64,000 nt of DNA, from assembly GCA_021286855.1 (NCBI GenBank), contig JAJTBO010000001.1, positions 434,001 to 498,000 of the forward strand. Reading direction: 5' to 3'. The first letter of the stretch is position 1, and every line of letters begins with the position of its first letter. The notes below the pieces were generated by a model that was not told where the DNA came from, did not search any database, and saw only the letters and a program-made list of their open reading frames with translations. Both the position numbers and the translations under genes were made by a program. Positions 21,329 to 29,526 of this stretch are shown one piece after another. This DNA comes from Hyphomicrobiales bacterium. Lineage in GTDB: Bacteria > Pseudomonadota > Alphaproteobacteria > Rhizobiales > Ancalomicrobiaceae.

Positions 21329-22036
21329 TCACCGCCTCCCGAAGATCGCCTCGATCGCCGCCGGCGTCTCGTCGATCCGCTCGAGACGGCGGAAGCGCGG
21401 GGCGTCTTGCGGCACCTCGGCCTGCTCGTGCGTCCAGGTGACGTGGTAGGGGATGTGAACCCCCCAATAGCCGGCGGCCAGCGCCGGCAGGATGTCGGAG
21501 ACGACCGAATTGCCGATCATCGCCGCCTCGCCTTCGCCGGCCCCGAGCCGGCCGAAGATCCGGGCGTAGGTCGCCGCCGTCTTTTCCGAGACGATCTCGA
21601 TCGCGTCGAACCGCTCTGCGAGGCCAGAGCGGGCGATCTTCTGCTCCTGGTCGAGCAGGTCGCCCTTGGTGATCAATGCCAGCCGATGCCCGCGCGCCCG
21701 CAACTGCGCCAAGGTCTCGACGACCCCCGGCAACGGCTCGACCGGTTGGGCCAGCATGTCGCGCCCGATCGCCAGAATGTCGGCGACCGCCCTGGTCGGA
21801 AGATCGGCGTCGCAGACGGCGAGCGCCGTCTCGATCATCGACAGGGTGAAGCCCTTGACGCCGTAGCCGTAGAGCTTGAGATTGCGCCGCTCGGTCGCCT
21901 CCAGCCGCTCGATCAGCCGCTCCGGCTCGGCATGCGCGCCGAGCAGCTCCGCGAAACGCTGGTGCGACAGCTGGAAGATCGTCTCGTTGTGCCAGAGCGT
22001 GTCGTCGGCGTCGAACCCGAGAATGCCTGCGCTCAT
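21329..22036 (-). CDS. HAD-superfamily hydrolase
   Basis: A 235-residue cytoplasmic phosphatase-like protein. Motif I is FDADDTLWHN (nucleophile Asp in DADDT), motif II lies at ALITKGDLLDQEQK, and motif IV near AAMIGNSVVSDILPA. A helical cap domain spans about 20-95. It resembles YjjG/HAD-IA members; the substrate is unknown. The MCP gene ends 6 bases beyond its stop on the opposite strand. Confidence 0.88.
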   Translation of the reverse strand: MSAGILGFDADDTLWHNETIFQLSHQRFAELLGAHAEPERLIERLEATERRNLKLYGYGVKGFTLSMIETALAVCDADLPTRAVADILAIGRDMLAQPVEPLPGVVETLAQLRARGHRLALITKGDLLDQEQKIARSGLAERFDAIEIVSEKTAATYARIFGRLGAGEGEAAMIGNSVVSDILPALAAGYWGVHIPYHVTWTHEQAEVPQDAPRFRRLERIDETPAAIEAIFGRR

Positions 22037-22290
22037 CTCGCCTCCGGTCGGCTTCGCAGCCCGAGACTAGGCGGCGTCCGGCGCGGGAGCAAGCGGATCC
22101 CGCATCGCGAAAGGCGAGGGGCGGGCGGCCCCAGGGGATCACGAGCCGCCCGCCGACCGCGGCTCTTCTGATGTTCTCGTTGCGGCCGCGGTCTCGTTTT
22201 CGATAGGGGTTTTCCCTAACCCGAATTGACCGCAACCGCAACGGGTGATCGTTCGCCGGCGCATCTCCGTCGACGAGTGCGTGAACGAGG

Positions 22291-22310
22291 TCGGAACGAA
22301 ATCATTCCGA
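22291..22310. terminator. Possible hairpin downstream of the dehydrogenase gene
   Basis: TCGGAA-N8-TTCCGA is a perfect 6-bp inverted repeat 21 bases after the stop of the 3-hydroxyisobutyrate-dehydrogenase-family gene on the minus strand. It lacks a T tract, so termination is only possible. The rest of 22037-22330 shows no gene. Confidence 0.35.
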
Positions 22311-22330
22311 TTCGACGGATTTCGCCGCCG

Positions 22331-23200
22331 TCAGCGCTCCAGCCGGGCGATCAGCGACGACGTGTCCCAGCGCGCCCCGCCCATCGCCTGGACCTCGGAA
22401 TAGAACTGGTCGACCAGCGCCGCGACCGGCACGTGCGCCCCGTTCTTGCGCGCCTCGTCGAGCACGATGCCGAGATCCTTGCGCATCCAGTCGACCGCGA
22501 AGCCGAACTCGAAGCGGCCTTCGTCCATCGTCTTCCAGCGGTTTTCCATCTGCCAGGACTGCGCCGCGCCCTTGGAGATGGTGGCGATCAGCTTCTCCAC
22601 GTCGAGCCCGGCCTTGTGGGCGAAGTGGATGCCCTCGGCGAGCCCCTGGACGAGCCCGGCGATGCAGATCTGGTTGACCATCTTGGCGAGTTGCCCCGCC
22701 CCCGCCGGCCCCATCAGGGTGACGGCGCGGGCGAAGGCGGCCATCACCGGCTCGGCCGTCGCGAAGGCTTCCGCCTCGCCGCCGACCATCACGGTGAGCA
22801 CGCCGTTCTCCGCGCCGGCCTGACCGCCGGAGACCGGCGCGTCGAGGAAGGCGAGGCCGCATTCGGCCGCGATCCGCGCCAGTTCGCGCGCCACCCCGGC
22901 CGAAGCGGTGGTGTGGTCGACGAAGATCGCGCCCGGCTTCATGCCGGCGAAGGCGCCGTCGGGACCGAGGGTGACGGCGCGCAGGTCGTCGTCGTTGCCG
23001 ACGCAGGCGAAGACCAGATCCGAGCCCGCCGCCGCTTCCGCCGGCGTCAGGGCGAGCCGGCCGCCGTTCGCCGCCACCCAGGCCTCGGCGCGGGCGAGCG
23101 TGCGGTTGTAGACGGTGACGGCGTGGCCGCCCTTGACGGCGAGATGGCGCGCCATCGGCCCGCCCATCACGCCCAACCCCAGAAATGCGACCTTGGCCAT
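22331..23200 (-). CDS. NAD(P)-dependent 3-hydroxyisobutyrate/tartronate-semialdehyde family dehydrogenase
   Basis: A 289-residue beta-hydroxyacid dehydrogenase. The Rossmann fold starts at residue 4 with FLGLGVMGGPMARHL. The substrate-binding segment is DAPVSGGQAGAENG, and the catalytic lysine lies in GQLAKMVNQICIAG. The family includes 3-hydroxyisobutyrate dehydrogenase (valine breakdown), 2-hydroxy-3-oxopropionate reductase (glyoxylate/glycerate pathway) and glyoxylate reductases. The sequence alone does not separate these. No valine-pathway genes are adjacent. Confidence 0.9.
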   Translation of the reverse strand: MAKVAFLGLGVMGGPMARHLAVKGGHAVTVYNRTLARAEAWVAANGGRLALTPAEAAAGSDLVFACVGNDDDLRAVTLGPDGAFAGMKPGAIFVDHTTASAGVARELARIAAECGLAFLDAPVSGGQAGAENGVLTVMVGGEAEAFATAEPVMAAFARAVTLMGPAGAGQLAKMVNQICIAGLVQGLAEGIHFAHKAGLDVEKLIATISKGAAQSWQMENRWKTMDEGRFEFGFAVDWMRKDLGIVLDEARKNGAHVPVAALVDQFYSEVQAMGGARWDTSSLIARLER

Positions 23201-23227
23201 CGTCTTCTCCCGTCTTGGGCGTCCGCC

Positions 23228-24001
23228 TCAGCGGATCGCGAATGGAAACCAGCGGCCGGCGATCGCGTCGAGCGTGCCGTCGCGGCCGATGTCGAGGAGC
23301 GCGCGATCGAGCAACTGCCCGAGATCGCGATCCTCGCGGCGGAAGGCGACGCCCGCCCCGTCGCCGAACTGCGCGGGATCGGCGACCGCCTCGCCGACGA
23401 AGCCGGCGACGCCGCGCGGCGCGTCCTCGTCGAGCCAACGATAGAGCGCCGGCGTGTCGCCGAAGACGAGATCGATCCGCCCGTCGAGGAGCGCCGCTCC
23501 GGCCGCCGCCTCGCTGGCGAAGGCGACCCGCTCGGCTTGGGGATGGCGCGCCGCCAGATGCGCCGCGTAGGCCGTGCCTTCGCGCACGCCGATCTTCAGG
23601 CCGGCGAGCGTCGCCCGGGTCGGTTCGTGAGGCGCGTCGACCAGCCGGCCGGCGAAGCGCGGCAGAATCTGATGATAACGCTGGGTGAACTCCATCGTGC
23701 GCCGCGCCGCGTCGGTGATCGGGATCGAGGCGACGAGCGCGTCGACCTGTCTGGTCTGAAGGCTCGGCAACAGCGCGTCCCAACCGAGCGCGACGATTTC
23801 GCACTCCGCGCCGATCCGCCGGCACAGCGCTTCGGCGAGGTCCGGGTCGAAGCCGACCGGACGACCGTCCACCACCCGGCTGAACGGCGGATAGGCCCCG
23901 TCGGTGCCGATCCGCACGCGCTTCCACTCGCGCGCCGCCGCCGGCCGCGCGCCGAACGCGGCGAAAAGGGGCAGGGCGAGGATGGCGCGGCGCGTGGCCA
24001 T
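23228..24001 (-). CDS. Periplasmic amino-acid-type solute-binding protein
   Basis: A 257-residue exported protein of the SBP_bac_3 family. The signal peptide is about 1-23 (MATRRAILALPLFAAFGARP), followed by the family start RIGTDGAYPPFSRVVDGRPVG and later DLVFGDTPALYRWL. Such proteins usually capture polar amino acids for an ABC importer. No permease or ATPase gene is beside it, so it may be an orphan receptor or serve a distant transporter. The start at 24001 is chosen for the signal peptide. It is divergent from the ParB-like gene, with 103 bases between them. Confidence 0.85.
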   Translation of the reverse strand: MATRRAILALPLFAAFGARPAAAREWKRVRIGTDGAYPPFSRVVDGRPVGFDPDLAEALCRRIGAECEIVALGWDALLPSLQTRQVDALVASIPITDAARRTMEFTQRYHQILPRFAGRLVDAPHEPTRATLAGLKIGVREGTAYAAHLAARHPQAERVAFASEAAAGAALLDGRIDLVFGDTPALYRWLDEDAPRGVAGFVGEAVADPAQFGDGAGVAFRREDRDLGQLLDRALLDIGRDGTLDAIAGRWFPFAIR

Positions 24002-24104
24002 GAGATGTTCGCTCTCTGGTGGTGGCGGAGAGTCGCCTCGAAGTCGGTTCGGTCCTATAACACGGGCGTTGCCGCCTTGCCTCACCCGAGGGGACGTTCT
24101 CGCC

Positions 24105-24737
24105 ATGCCCGATCGCATCTCCGTCGATCGCCTCCGCCCGACGCAACTGACGCTCGGGCTCGACGACGTCGCCCGTCGCCGCGCCAAGATCGCCCAGATG
24201 AACGATCGCGAACTCGACGCCTATCTGGAGAAGAAGGCGGTGCCGCACGTCGTCGGCCCCGGCGGCGGCCTGTGGATGACCGATCATCACCATCTCGTCC
24301 GCGCGCTGTGGGAAGAGGGCAAGCCGACGGCGATCCTCGGCGAGCGTCTCGACGACTGGTCTAAGCTCGACGTGAAGAGCTTCTGGCGACGGATGGACGA
24401 GAAGGCCCTGTGCTGGCCGATCGACGCCGACGGCAATCGCCGCCCCTACGCCGCCATCCCCGAACACGTCTCGAAGATGACCGACAATCCCTGGCGCACG
24501 CTCGCCCGCCGGGTCCGCGGCGACGCCTTCGCCGATCTCGACACGCCGTTTCAGGAATTCATGTGGGGCGACTATTTCCGCTCCTTCATGAGCCGTCGCC
24601 TGATCGAGACCGACGTCGATCTCGCCGCCGACCTCGCTCGCCGCCTCGCCCGCCTGTCCGAGGCGCAGGATCTGCCCGGCTGGTACGGCGACGGGCCGTC
24701 ATCCGGCGGCAAGGCGAAGAAGGGGAATGGCGACTGA
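24105..24737 (+). CDS. ParB-like nuclease-fold protein, function unknown
   Basis: A 210-residue cytoplasmic protein with a putative ParB-like nuclease domain (COG4318/ParBc_2 type). The opening ISVDRLRPTQLTLGLDDV resembles the ParB N-terminus. VGPGGGLWMTDHHHLVRALWE contains the histidine-rich conserved box. The second half (FQEFMWGDYFRSFM) is the family's own extension, and no helix-turn-helix is evident. It is not near parA or an origin, so chromosome partitioning is unlikely. The true biochemical role is unknown. Confidence 0.78.
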   Translation: MPDRISVDRLRPTQLTLGLDDVARRRAKIAQMNDRELDAYLEKKAVPHVVGPGGGLWMTDHHHLVRALWEEGKPTAILGERLDDWSKLDVKSFWRRMDEKALCWPIDADGNRRPYAAIPEHVSKMTDNPWRTLARRVRGDAFADLDTPFQEFMWGDYFRSFMSRRLIETDVDLAADLARRLARLSEAQDLPGWYGDGPSSGGKAKKGNGD

Positions 24738-24771
24738 TCGCGTCGCTGCGGGGAGGCGCGTCGCCTTCGCC

Positions 24772-25944
24772 TCATTGTCCGAGGACGGAGAGGGGCGCGC
24801 CCACCGCCGCGCCGGCGACGTCGCGGGCGACGCCGAAGGTCCCGCCGATCGCGCCGCCGACGCTCTCGCCCAAGCCGTCGCGCGCCGAATCGATCGGCTG
24901 TCCGGCGACCAGTCGGCTGCCGATCAGTCGCGCCACGTCGCCGTCGGCGGCGAACTTGCCGTGCGCCAACTCGTCGGCGGTCTTCACGTCGGTCAGATCG
25001 AAGACGCGGACCTTTTCGGTCGCGAAGGTCGTCTTCCACGGCTCGACGAAGGGGTCGACCGCGCCGACCCGGGGCACGTCGCCGCTGATCAGTCGGGAAA
25101 GGCCGAGCGCCTTGTCGTCGCGCGAGACGAACACGGTGAGCCTCGGCCGCGGTTGCCCGAGCCGGGAGACCTGACGGCGGAAGACGTCGCCGTCGATGTC
25201 GGGCGAGGCGAGGATCACGTCGTGGATCTTGGCCGGCAATCGCCCATCCCGGATCGCGATCTGGCGCAGCGTCTCCATGGTCAGCCACGTGCCCATCGAA
25301 TGGGCGAGGATCGAGATCTCCTTGACGTCCGGATCGGCCGCCGCCGCTCTGAGCAACGTCTCGAAGGCGTCGCGCGAATAGCTCGCGCTCTCTTTGTCGT
25401 AGACGTATTCGACCACCTTCCCGCGCGACGCCCAGGTGAACAGGATCGGCGTGAAGGTCGTGCCGGAATCGTGGACGAACTGGGCGAAGCGGAACACCGC
25501 CTCGTCGTATTCGGTGTTGTAGCCGTGGACGAAGATCAGCGCCCGCCCGTCGCCGGTGCGGTGGAACCACGCCTTCGCGCCCTTCGCGTCGAGATCGATC
25601 TCGCGATGGACGACGGCGAAATCGCGGGTCGGATCGGCCGGCGTCGAACTCGGCCACGCCACCTCGCCGACTTTGCGGTCGGCGTCCGGCGGGATCGAGA
25701 CGACCAGCCGCGACTGATGCATCCTGGTGTCGCGCTCGCCGTTGAACAGGCGCGTCTCGTCGGGAACCGCGACGCGGGTGGTCACCACCAACATGTCGAC
25801 CGTCGCCGCGCCCTCCGGGACCGGACCGACCAGGCCGAGCGGGCCGCTTCCGGTCTCCACGCACCCCGCGAGAATCGCGACGGCGAGCGAGACGGCGATC
25901 GCACGTCGCGGGCGTCGTTTCGGAGGAGGCGAGGGCAGACGCAT
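24772..25944 (-). CDS. Alpha/beta hydrolase lipoprotein, DUF900 family
   Basis: A 390-residue predicted lipoprotein: basic N-terminus, hydrophobic stretch and lipobox LAGC at about residues 25-28. The DUF900 alpha/beta-hydrolase core has FVHGYNTEYDEAVFRFAQ, FTPILFTWASRG and the nucleophile elbow LAHSMGTWL (serine in HSMG). The C-terminal 40 residues are Gly/Ala-rich. The family is a serine hydrolase of unknown substrate, likely anchored facing the periplasm. The start at 25944 is chosen because the signal sequence begins there. Confidence 0.85.
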   Translation of the reverse strand: MRLPSPPPKRRPRRAIAVSLAVAILAGCVETGSGPLGLVGPVPEGAATVDMLVVTTRVAVPDETRLFNGERDTRMHQSRLVVSIPPDADRKVGEVAWPSSTPADPTRDFAVVHREIDLDAKGAKAWFHRTGDGRALIFVHGYNTEYDEAVFRFAQFVHDSGTTFTPILFTWASRGKVVEYVYDKESASYSRDAFETLLRAAAADPDVKEISILAHSMGTWLTMETLRQIAIRDGRLPAKIHDVILASPDIDGDVFRRQVSRLGQPRPRLTVFVSRDDKALGLSRLISGDVPRVGAVDPFVEPWKTTFATEKVRVFDLTDVKTADELAHGKFAADGDVARLIGSRLVAGQPIDSARDGLGESVGGAIGGTFGVARDVAGAAVGAPLSVLGQ

Positions 25945-26030
25945 GTCACGGACCGATGTCGAGACGGGCCGCCATTGTCGTCGAGCCGACCGGGCGGGGC
26001 AAGCCGCCGCCCCACACCTCCCGCGGGAGC

Positions 26031-26525
26031 TCAGGCTCCGGCCTTCTCCGAAGGCTTCTCCACCGGCACGTACTGCAGCGGCAGGGCGGTGGTGTACTTG
26101 ATCTGCTCCATCGCGAAGGTCGTCGAGACGTCGGCGATGTCGATCTTGGCGATCAGCCGCTTGTAGAACGCGTCGTAGGCCTCGATGTCCGGCACCACCA
26201 CCCGCATCAGATAGTCGACCTGACCGGCCATCCGATAGAATTCGACCACCTCCGGCATCAGCGACACGATCTCGGCGAAGCGCTTCAGCCAGTCGTCCGA
26301 ATGGGTCGACGTGGTGATCGAGACGAAGGCGGTCACCTTGGTGTTGACCTGGCGCGGATCGAGCACCGCCACCCGCCGCTGGATGATCCCGTCTTCTTCC
26401 AGTTTCTGGATGCGCCGCCAGCACGGCGTCGTCGACAGCCCGACCCGTCGGCCGATCTCGGCGACCGGCACGGTGCAGTCCTCCTGCAACACCTGAAGGA
26501 TCTTGCGGTCGATGCGGTCGATCAC
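26031..26525 (-). CDS. Lrp/AsnC-family transcriptional regulator
   Basis: A 164-residue Lrp-type protein: N-terminal helix-turn-helix (RIDRKILQVLQEDC then VAEIGRRVGLSTTPCWRRIQKLEEDGII) and a C-terminal RAM ligand-binding domain (VTAFVSIT, VDYLMRVVVPDIEAYDAF). A GTG start at 26525 is preferred over the TTG at 26552 because an AGGAG sits 8 bases before it and the protein then begins MIDRIDRKIL, as in the family. The target and ligand are unknown. Paired inverted repeats just upstream suggest autoregulation. Confidence 0.9.
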   Translation of the reverse strand: MIDRIDRKILQVLQEDCTVPVAEIGRRVGLSTTPCWRRIQKLEEDGIIQRRVAVLDPRQVNTKVTAFVSITTSTHSDDWLKRFAEIVSLMPEVVEFYRMAGQVDYLMRVVVPDIEAYDAFYKRLIAKIDIADVSTTFAMEQIKYTTALPLQYVPVEKPSEKAGA

Positions 26526-26563
26526 GGCGAAAACTCCTGAATGGGGTATCAAATTCCAACGAG

Positions 26564-26602
26564 CACCTGATCAGAGGTGATCTTTTTTGACTATTCGGTC
26601 AA
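26564..26602. promoter_or_regulatory. Two inverted repeats upstream of the Lrp gene, candidate operators
   Basis: CACCT-N6-AGGTG (26564-26579) and TTGAC-N6-GTCAA (26587-26602) share the same 5-6-5 geometry, with centres 23 bases apart. They lie 39-77 bases before the preferred GTG start in locally AT-rich DNA. The second overlaps a TTGACC that could be a -35 on the minus strand. Lrp-type octamers bind such spaced dyads. That the regulator binds here is an inference. Confidence 0.5.
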
Positions 26603-26622
26603 TTGCCCTGGGAAAATAAAAA

Positions 26623-27285
26623 TCAATTCCCAATGATCCGCTCCTCGGGAGCATGCGCCAGGGCCGCCGCGACCCTCCGGCGCAGCTCCGGTATCGCCTC
26701 GTCCTCGAACCAGGAATGCCGTTTCAGCCAAGCCGAGTTCCGCCAGGAGGGATGCGGCAGCGGAAACACCGTCGGCGAGCCTTCCGCCGCCAGGATCGCC
26801 CGCCAGTCGGCGACCGTCGCGGTGAGATCCGTCCCCGCCCGAGCGCCCAGATGCCAGCCTTGCGCCGATCGGCCGACGGCGAGCACCAGCTCGACGCCCG
26901 GCATCGCCGCCATCGCCCGCGCCCGCCATGCCGGGGCGCATTCGCGTCGCGGCGGCAGATCGCCGCCCTTGGCGTCGTGGCCGGGAAAGCAGAAGCCCAT
27001 CGCCAGCACGGCGACCTTCGATCGATCGTAGAAGGTCGCCGCGTCGATCCCCATCCAGGCCCGCAGGCGGTCGCCGGAAGGATCGGTGAAGGGCAGGCCG
27101 GAGGCGTGGACCCTGACCCCCGGCGCCTGACCGGCGACCAGGATCCGCGCCGTCGCCGACAGCCGCGTCACCGGTCGCGGCTCGTGCGCGAGCGGCTTGC
27201 CCGTCGGCGCGTCGCGGCAGATCCGACAGGCGCGGATCTCGGTCTCGAGCGTGTCGATCGCCTCAGAAAGCCCCGGCTCCCTCAT
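26623..27285 (-). CDS. Uracil-DNA glycosylase family protein
   Basis: A 220-residue member of the UDG superfamily. Motif 1 is VAGQAPGVRVHASGLPFTDPSGDRL, and the C-terminal motif HPSWRNSAWLKRHSWF corresponds to the HPS intercalation loop. An early CRICRDA pair resembles the Fe-S ligand start of family 4 enzymes, but the second ligand pair is not obvious. Base excision of uracil is expected from the family but not certain. The start overlaps the stop of the thermonuclease gene by 4 bases (ATGA), so the two are coupled. Confidence 0.82.
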   Translation of the reverse strand: MREPGLSEAIDTLETEIRACRICRDAPTGKPLAHEPRPVTRLSATARILVAGQAPGVRVHASGLPFTDPSGDRLRAWMGIDAATFYDRSKVAVLAMGFCFPGHDAKGGDLPPRRECAPAWRARAMAAMPGVELVLAVGRSAQGWHLGARAGTDLTATVADWRAILAAEGSPTVFPLPHPSWRNSAWLKRHSWFEDEAIPELRRRVAAALAHAPEERIIGN

Positions 27286-27869
27286 CGCTCGTCCTCGTCG
27301 AAACCGATGAAATTCGCTCGGCCGCGCTCGCGCCGTCGAAAGTCCTCCGGCCATTCGAACCGTCCGGCCCACAGGCCGCGCCGGTTGCGCCGGGCTTCCG
27401 CCTCCTCCGCCTCGTGGCCGCCGTAGGCGACCGCCCAGCCGTCGGAGACCATCGCCGCGCCGAGATCGCGCGTCCCGGCGCGGCACTGCGCCAGCCCGCG
27501 CCCGTATTTGTCGCGCTTCTCCCAGACGCAGTCGATCGGCCGACCGCCGATCAGGTCGGAAAGATGCGCCTTCGCCGTCTCGCCGCAGGCGTAGCGCCGC
27601 CCGTCCCGATCGCAGTCCTGGGCGAGCTCCGGCGCGTCGATGCCGATGAGCCTCAGCCGCGTCCCCTCGATCGCCACGCTGTCGCCATCGGCGACATGCG
27701 CCCGGCCGTGACGCTCCCCGTGCGCCTCGACCGGCGGAACGTGTCGGCTCGGCGCGCTGCGCCAGTCGCGCCAGGCGCGTTCGCCGATCCCGAGCGTGGC
27801 GAGGCCGAGCGCCAGCCCGACCCATCGCCCGGCTGTGGAGAAGCGGCGTCTGCTGTGGAGGAATTTCAC
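27282..27869 (-). CDS. Thermonuclease (SNase-like) family protein
   Basis: A 195-residue protein with an N-terminal membrane or signal segment (about 16-29) and a staphylococcal-nuclease OB fold. The fold is seen in ADGDSVAIEGTRLRLIGIDAPEL, KRDKYGRGLAQCRAGTRDLGAAMV and the final AEARRNRRGLW. Four cysteines (DCDRDGRRYACG, DCVWEK, AQCRAG) could form disulfides in the periplasm. The family often keeps the fold while losing nuclease activity, so catalysis is not assured. It forms a two-gene unit with the UDG-like gene. Confidence 0.85.
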   Translation of the reverse strand: MKFLHSRRRFSTAGRWVGLALGLATLGIGERAWRDWRSAPSRHVPPVEAHGERHGRAHVADGDSVAIEGTRLRLIGIDAPELAQDCDRDGRRYACGETAKAHLSDLIGGRPIDCVWEKRDKYGRGLAQCRAGTRDLGAAMVSDGWAVAYGGHEAEEAEARRNRRGLWAGRFEWPEDFRRRERGRANFIGFDEDER

Positions 27870-27983
27870 GTCGGCGCGCTCCCCGGCGGGCGTTAACCCT
27901 GATTCTGAGCCGTTCGTTAAGCATTCCTCCGTAGCGTCGGACGCAGCGTAAACGCAATCTCATCCGGGGCAGAGGACGACGTC

Positions 27984-29522
27984 GTGGCGGCGGGAACGCC
28001 TGATCGGAGCACCGACGGCCGCACGGCCGGCAACGCCGCGCGCACCGAGCGCCGGCGCACGATCGGCCGCACCGTCCGCGACGTGCGCGAACAGCTCGAA
28101 TCCGGCTCGACCGTCAAACCCGCCTTCGACTGGGAGCTGATGGTCGAACACGCCCGCGTGCGGCGTCTCGCCTCCCCTTGGCTCGCTCTGCTCGTCGCTC
28201 TGATGGTCGTGGTCGGCGGCTTCGGCGGCGACCGCATTCTGCTCGGCGCCTGGGCGGCGATGGCCGTGATCGCCCATCTGACCACCCTGCTCTTCGCCGG
28301 CCGTTTCCTGAAACTGGAGCGCAAGGACGTCGACCTGCGCGCCTGGCGCGGCCGCTTCGCCGCGCTCGACGGTGCCTTCGGCGTCACGCTCGGCCTGGTC
28401 TTCCTGCTGCCGAGCGGCGGCGGCCTCGTCGCCGACGTCTTCCAATTCTCCTCGATGATGATCCTGGTGGCGGTCTGCGTCTTCCTCGCCGCCAACGTGC
28501 CGGCGGCGATGTTCGCCGCCACCATGCCGATCACGGTGATCACCGTCTTCGGCTACGTCTCGCGTCCCGACGCCTTCTTCGCGCCGACCCCGAGCGCGCC
28601 GATCGTGCTGGCCTCGATGGCGGCGCTGACCCAGACCTTCTTCATCGTCCTCGGCCATCGGCTCTATCAGGCCTCGCTCTCCGAAATCGAAGCGCGCGCC
28701 GAGAAGGACGCTCTGATCGTCGAACTCGAGCACGCCAACGCGCTCTCCGACGAGAGCCGGCGCAAGGCGGAGGAGGCGAACTTCGCCAAGTCGCGCTTCC
28801 TCGCCACCATGAGCCACGAGCTGCGCACCCCGCTCAACGCCATCCTCGGCTTCTCCGAGGTGATGCGCGACGAGATCATGGGGCCGGTCGGCAACGAGCA
28901 CTACAAGGGTTACGTCGCCGACATCCACGACAGCGGCCGCCACCTGCTCGAGCTGATCAACGAGATCCTCGACATCTCCCGCATCGAAGCCGGCCGCTAC
29001 ACGCTCAACGAGGAATCGGTGACGCTGCCCTACGTGGTCGAGGACTGCGTCCACCTGATCGGCCTGCGCGCCCGCTCCAAGGGCCTGACCATCGCCGAGC
29101 AGTACGAAGACGGCATGCCCAAGATCTGGGCCGACGAACGGGCGATGCGCCAGATCGTCCTGAACCTCCTGTCGAACGCCGTGAAGTTCACCCCGACCGG
29201 CGGCGCGATCACGGTGAAGGTCGGTTGGACCGCCGGCGGCGGTCAATATGTGGCGGTCAAGGACACCGGCCCGGGCATCCCCGAAGAGGAGATCCCGATC
29301 GTGCTGTCCCGCTTCGGCCAGGGCTCGATCGCCATCAAGTCGGCCGAACAGGGCACCGGCCTCGGCCTCAACATCGTCCAGGCGCTGATCGGCATGCACG
29401 GCGGCACTTTCGACTTGCGGTCGAAGCTGCGCGAAGGCACCGAAGTGACCGTCACCATCCCGCAGTCGCGGGTGCTCGAGGTTATGCCGCGCATCGACGA
29501 ACGCCCGAAGCGCCGCGCCTGA
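27984..29522 (+). CDS. Membrane sensor histidine kinase, PleC/DivJ-like
   Basis: A 512-residue protein. The N-terminus is soluble and charged, and about six membrane helices lie between 62 and 225. A coiled coil (230-265) precedes the HisKA domain with phospho-acceptor His278 in FLATMSHELRTPLNAI. The ATPase domain has the N box NLLSNAVKFTP, the G1 box DTGPGIPEEEI and the G2 box GTGLGLNIVQ. The HisKA sequence resembles PleC/DivJ/PdhS kinases that control DivK in alphaproteobacteria, though no PAS domain is seen. No response regulator is adjacent. GTG 27984 has an AGAGGA site. Confidence 0.9.
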   Translation: MAAGTPDRSTDGRTAGNAARTERRRTIGRTVRDVREQLESGSTVKPAFDWELMVEHARVRRLASPWLALLVALMVVVGGFGGDRILLGAWAAMAVIAHLTTLLFAGRFLKLERKDVDLRAWRGRFAALDGAFGVTLGLVFLLPSGGGLVADVFQFSSMMILVAVCVFLAANVPAAMFAATMPITVITVFGYVSRPDAFFAPTPSAPIVLASMAALTQTFFIVLGHRLYQASLSEIEARAEKDALIVELEHANALSDESRRKAEEANFAKSRFLATMSHELRTPLNAILGFSEVMRDEIMGPVGNEHYKGYVADIHDSGRHLLELINEILDISRIEAGRYTLNEESVTLPYVVEDCVHLIGLRARSKGLTIAEQYEDGMPKIWADERAMRQIVLNLLSNAVKFTPTGGAITVKVGWTAGGGQYVAVKDTGPGIPEEEIPIVLSRFGQGSIAIKSAEQGTGLGLNIVQALIGMHGGTFDLRSKLREGTEVTVTIPQSRVLEVMPRIDERPKRRA

Positions 29523-29526
29523 TCGC

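Noticed and set aside
24105-24737. Chromosome-partitioning ParB
   Set aside because: The protein has only a ParB-like nuclease-fold start, no helix-turn-helix and no parA or parS-like sites nearby. It belongs to a separate family of unknown role.
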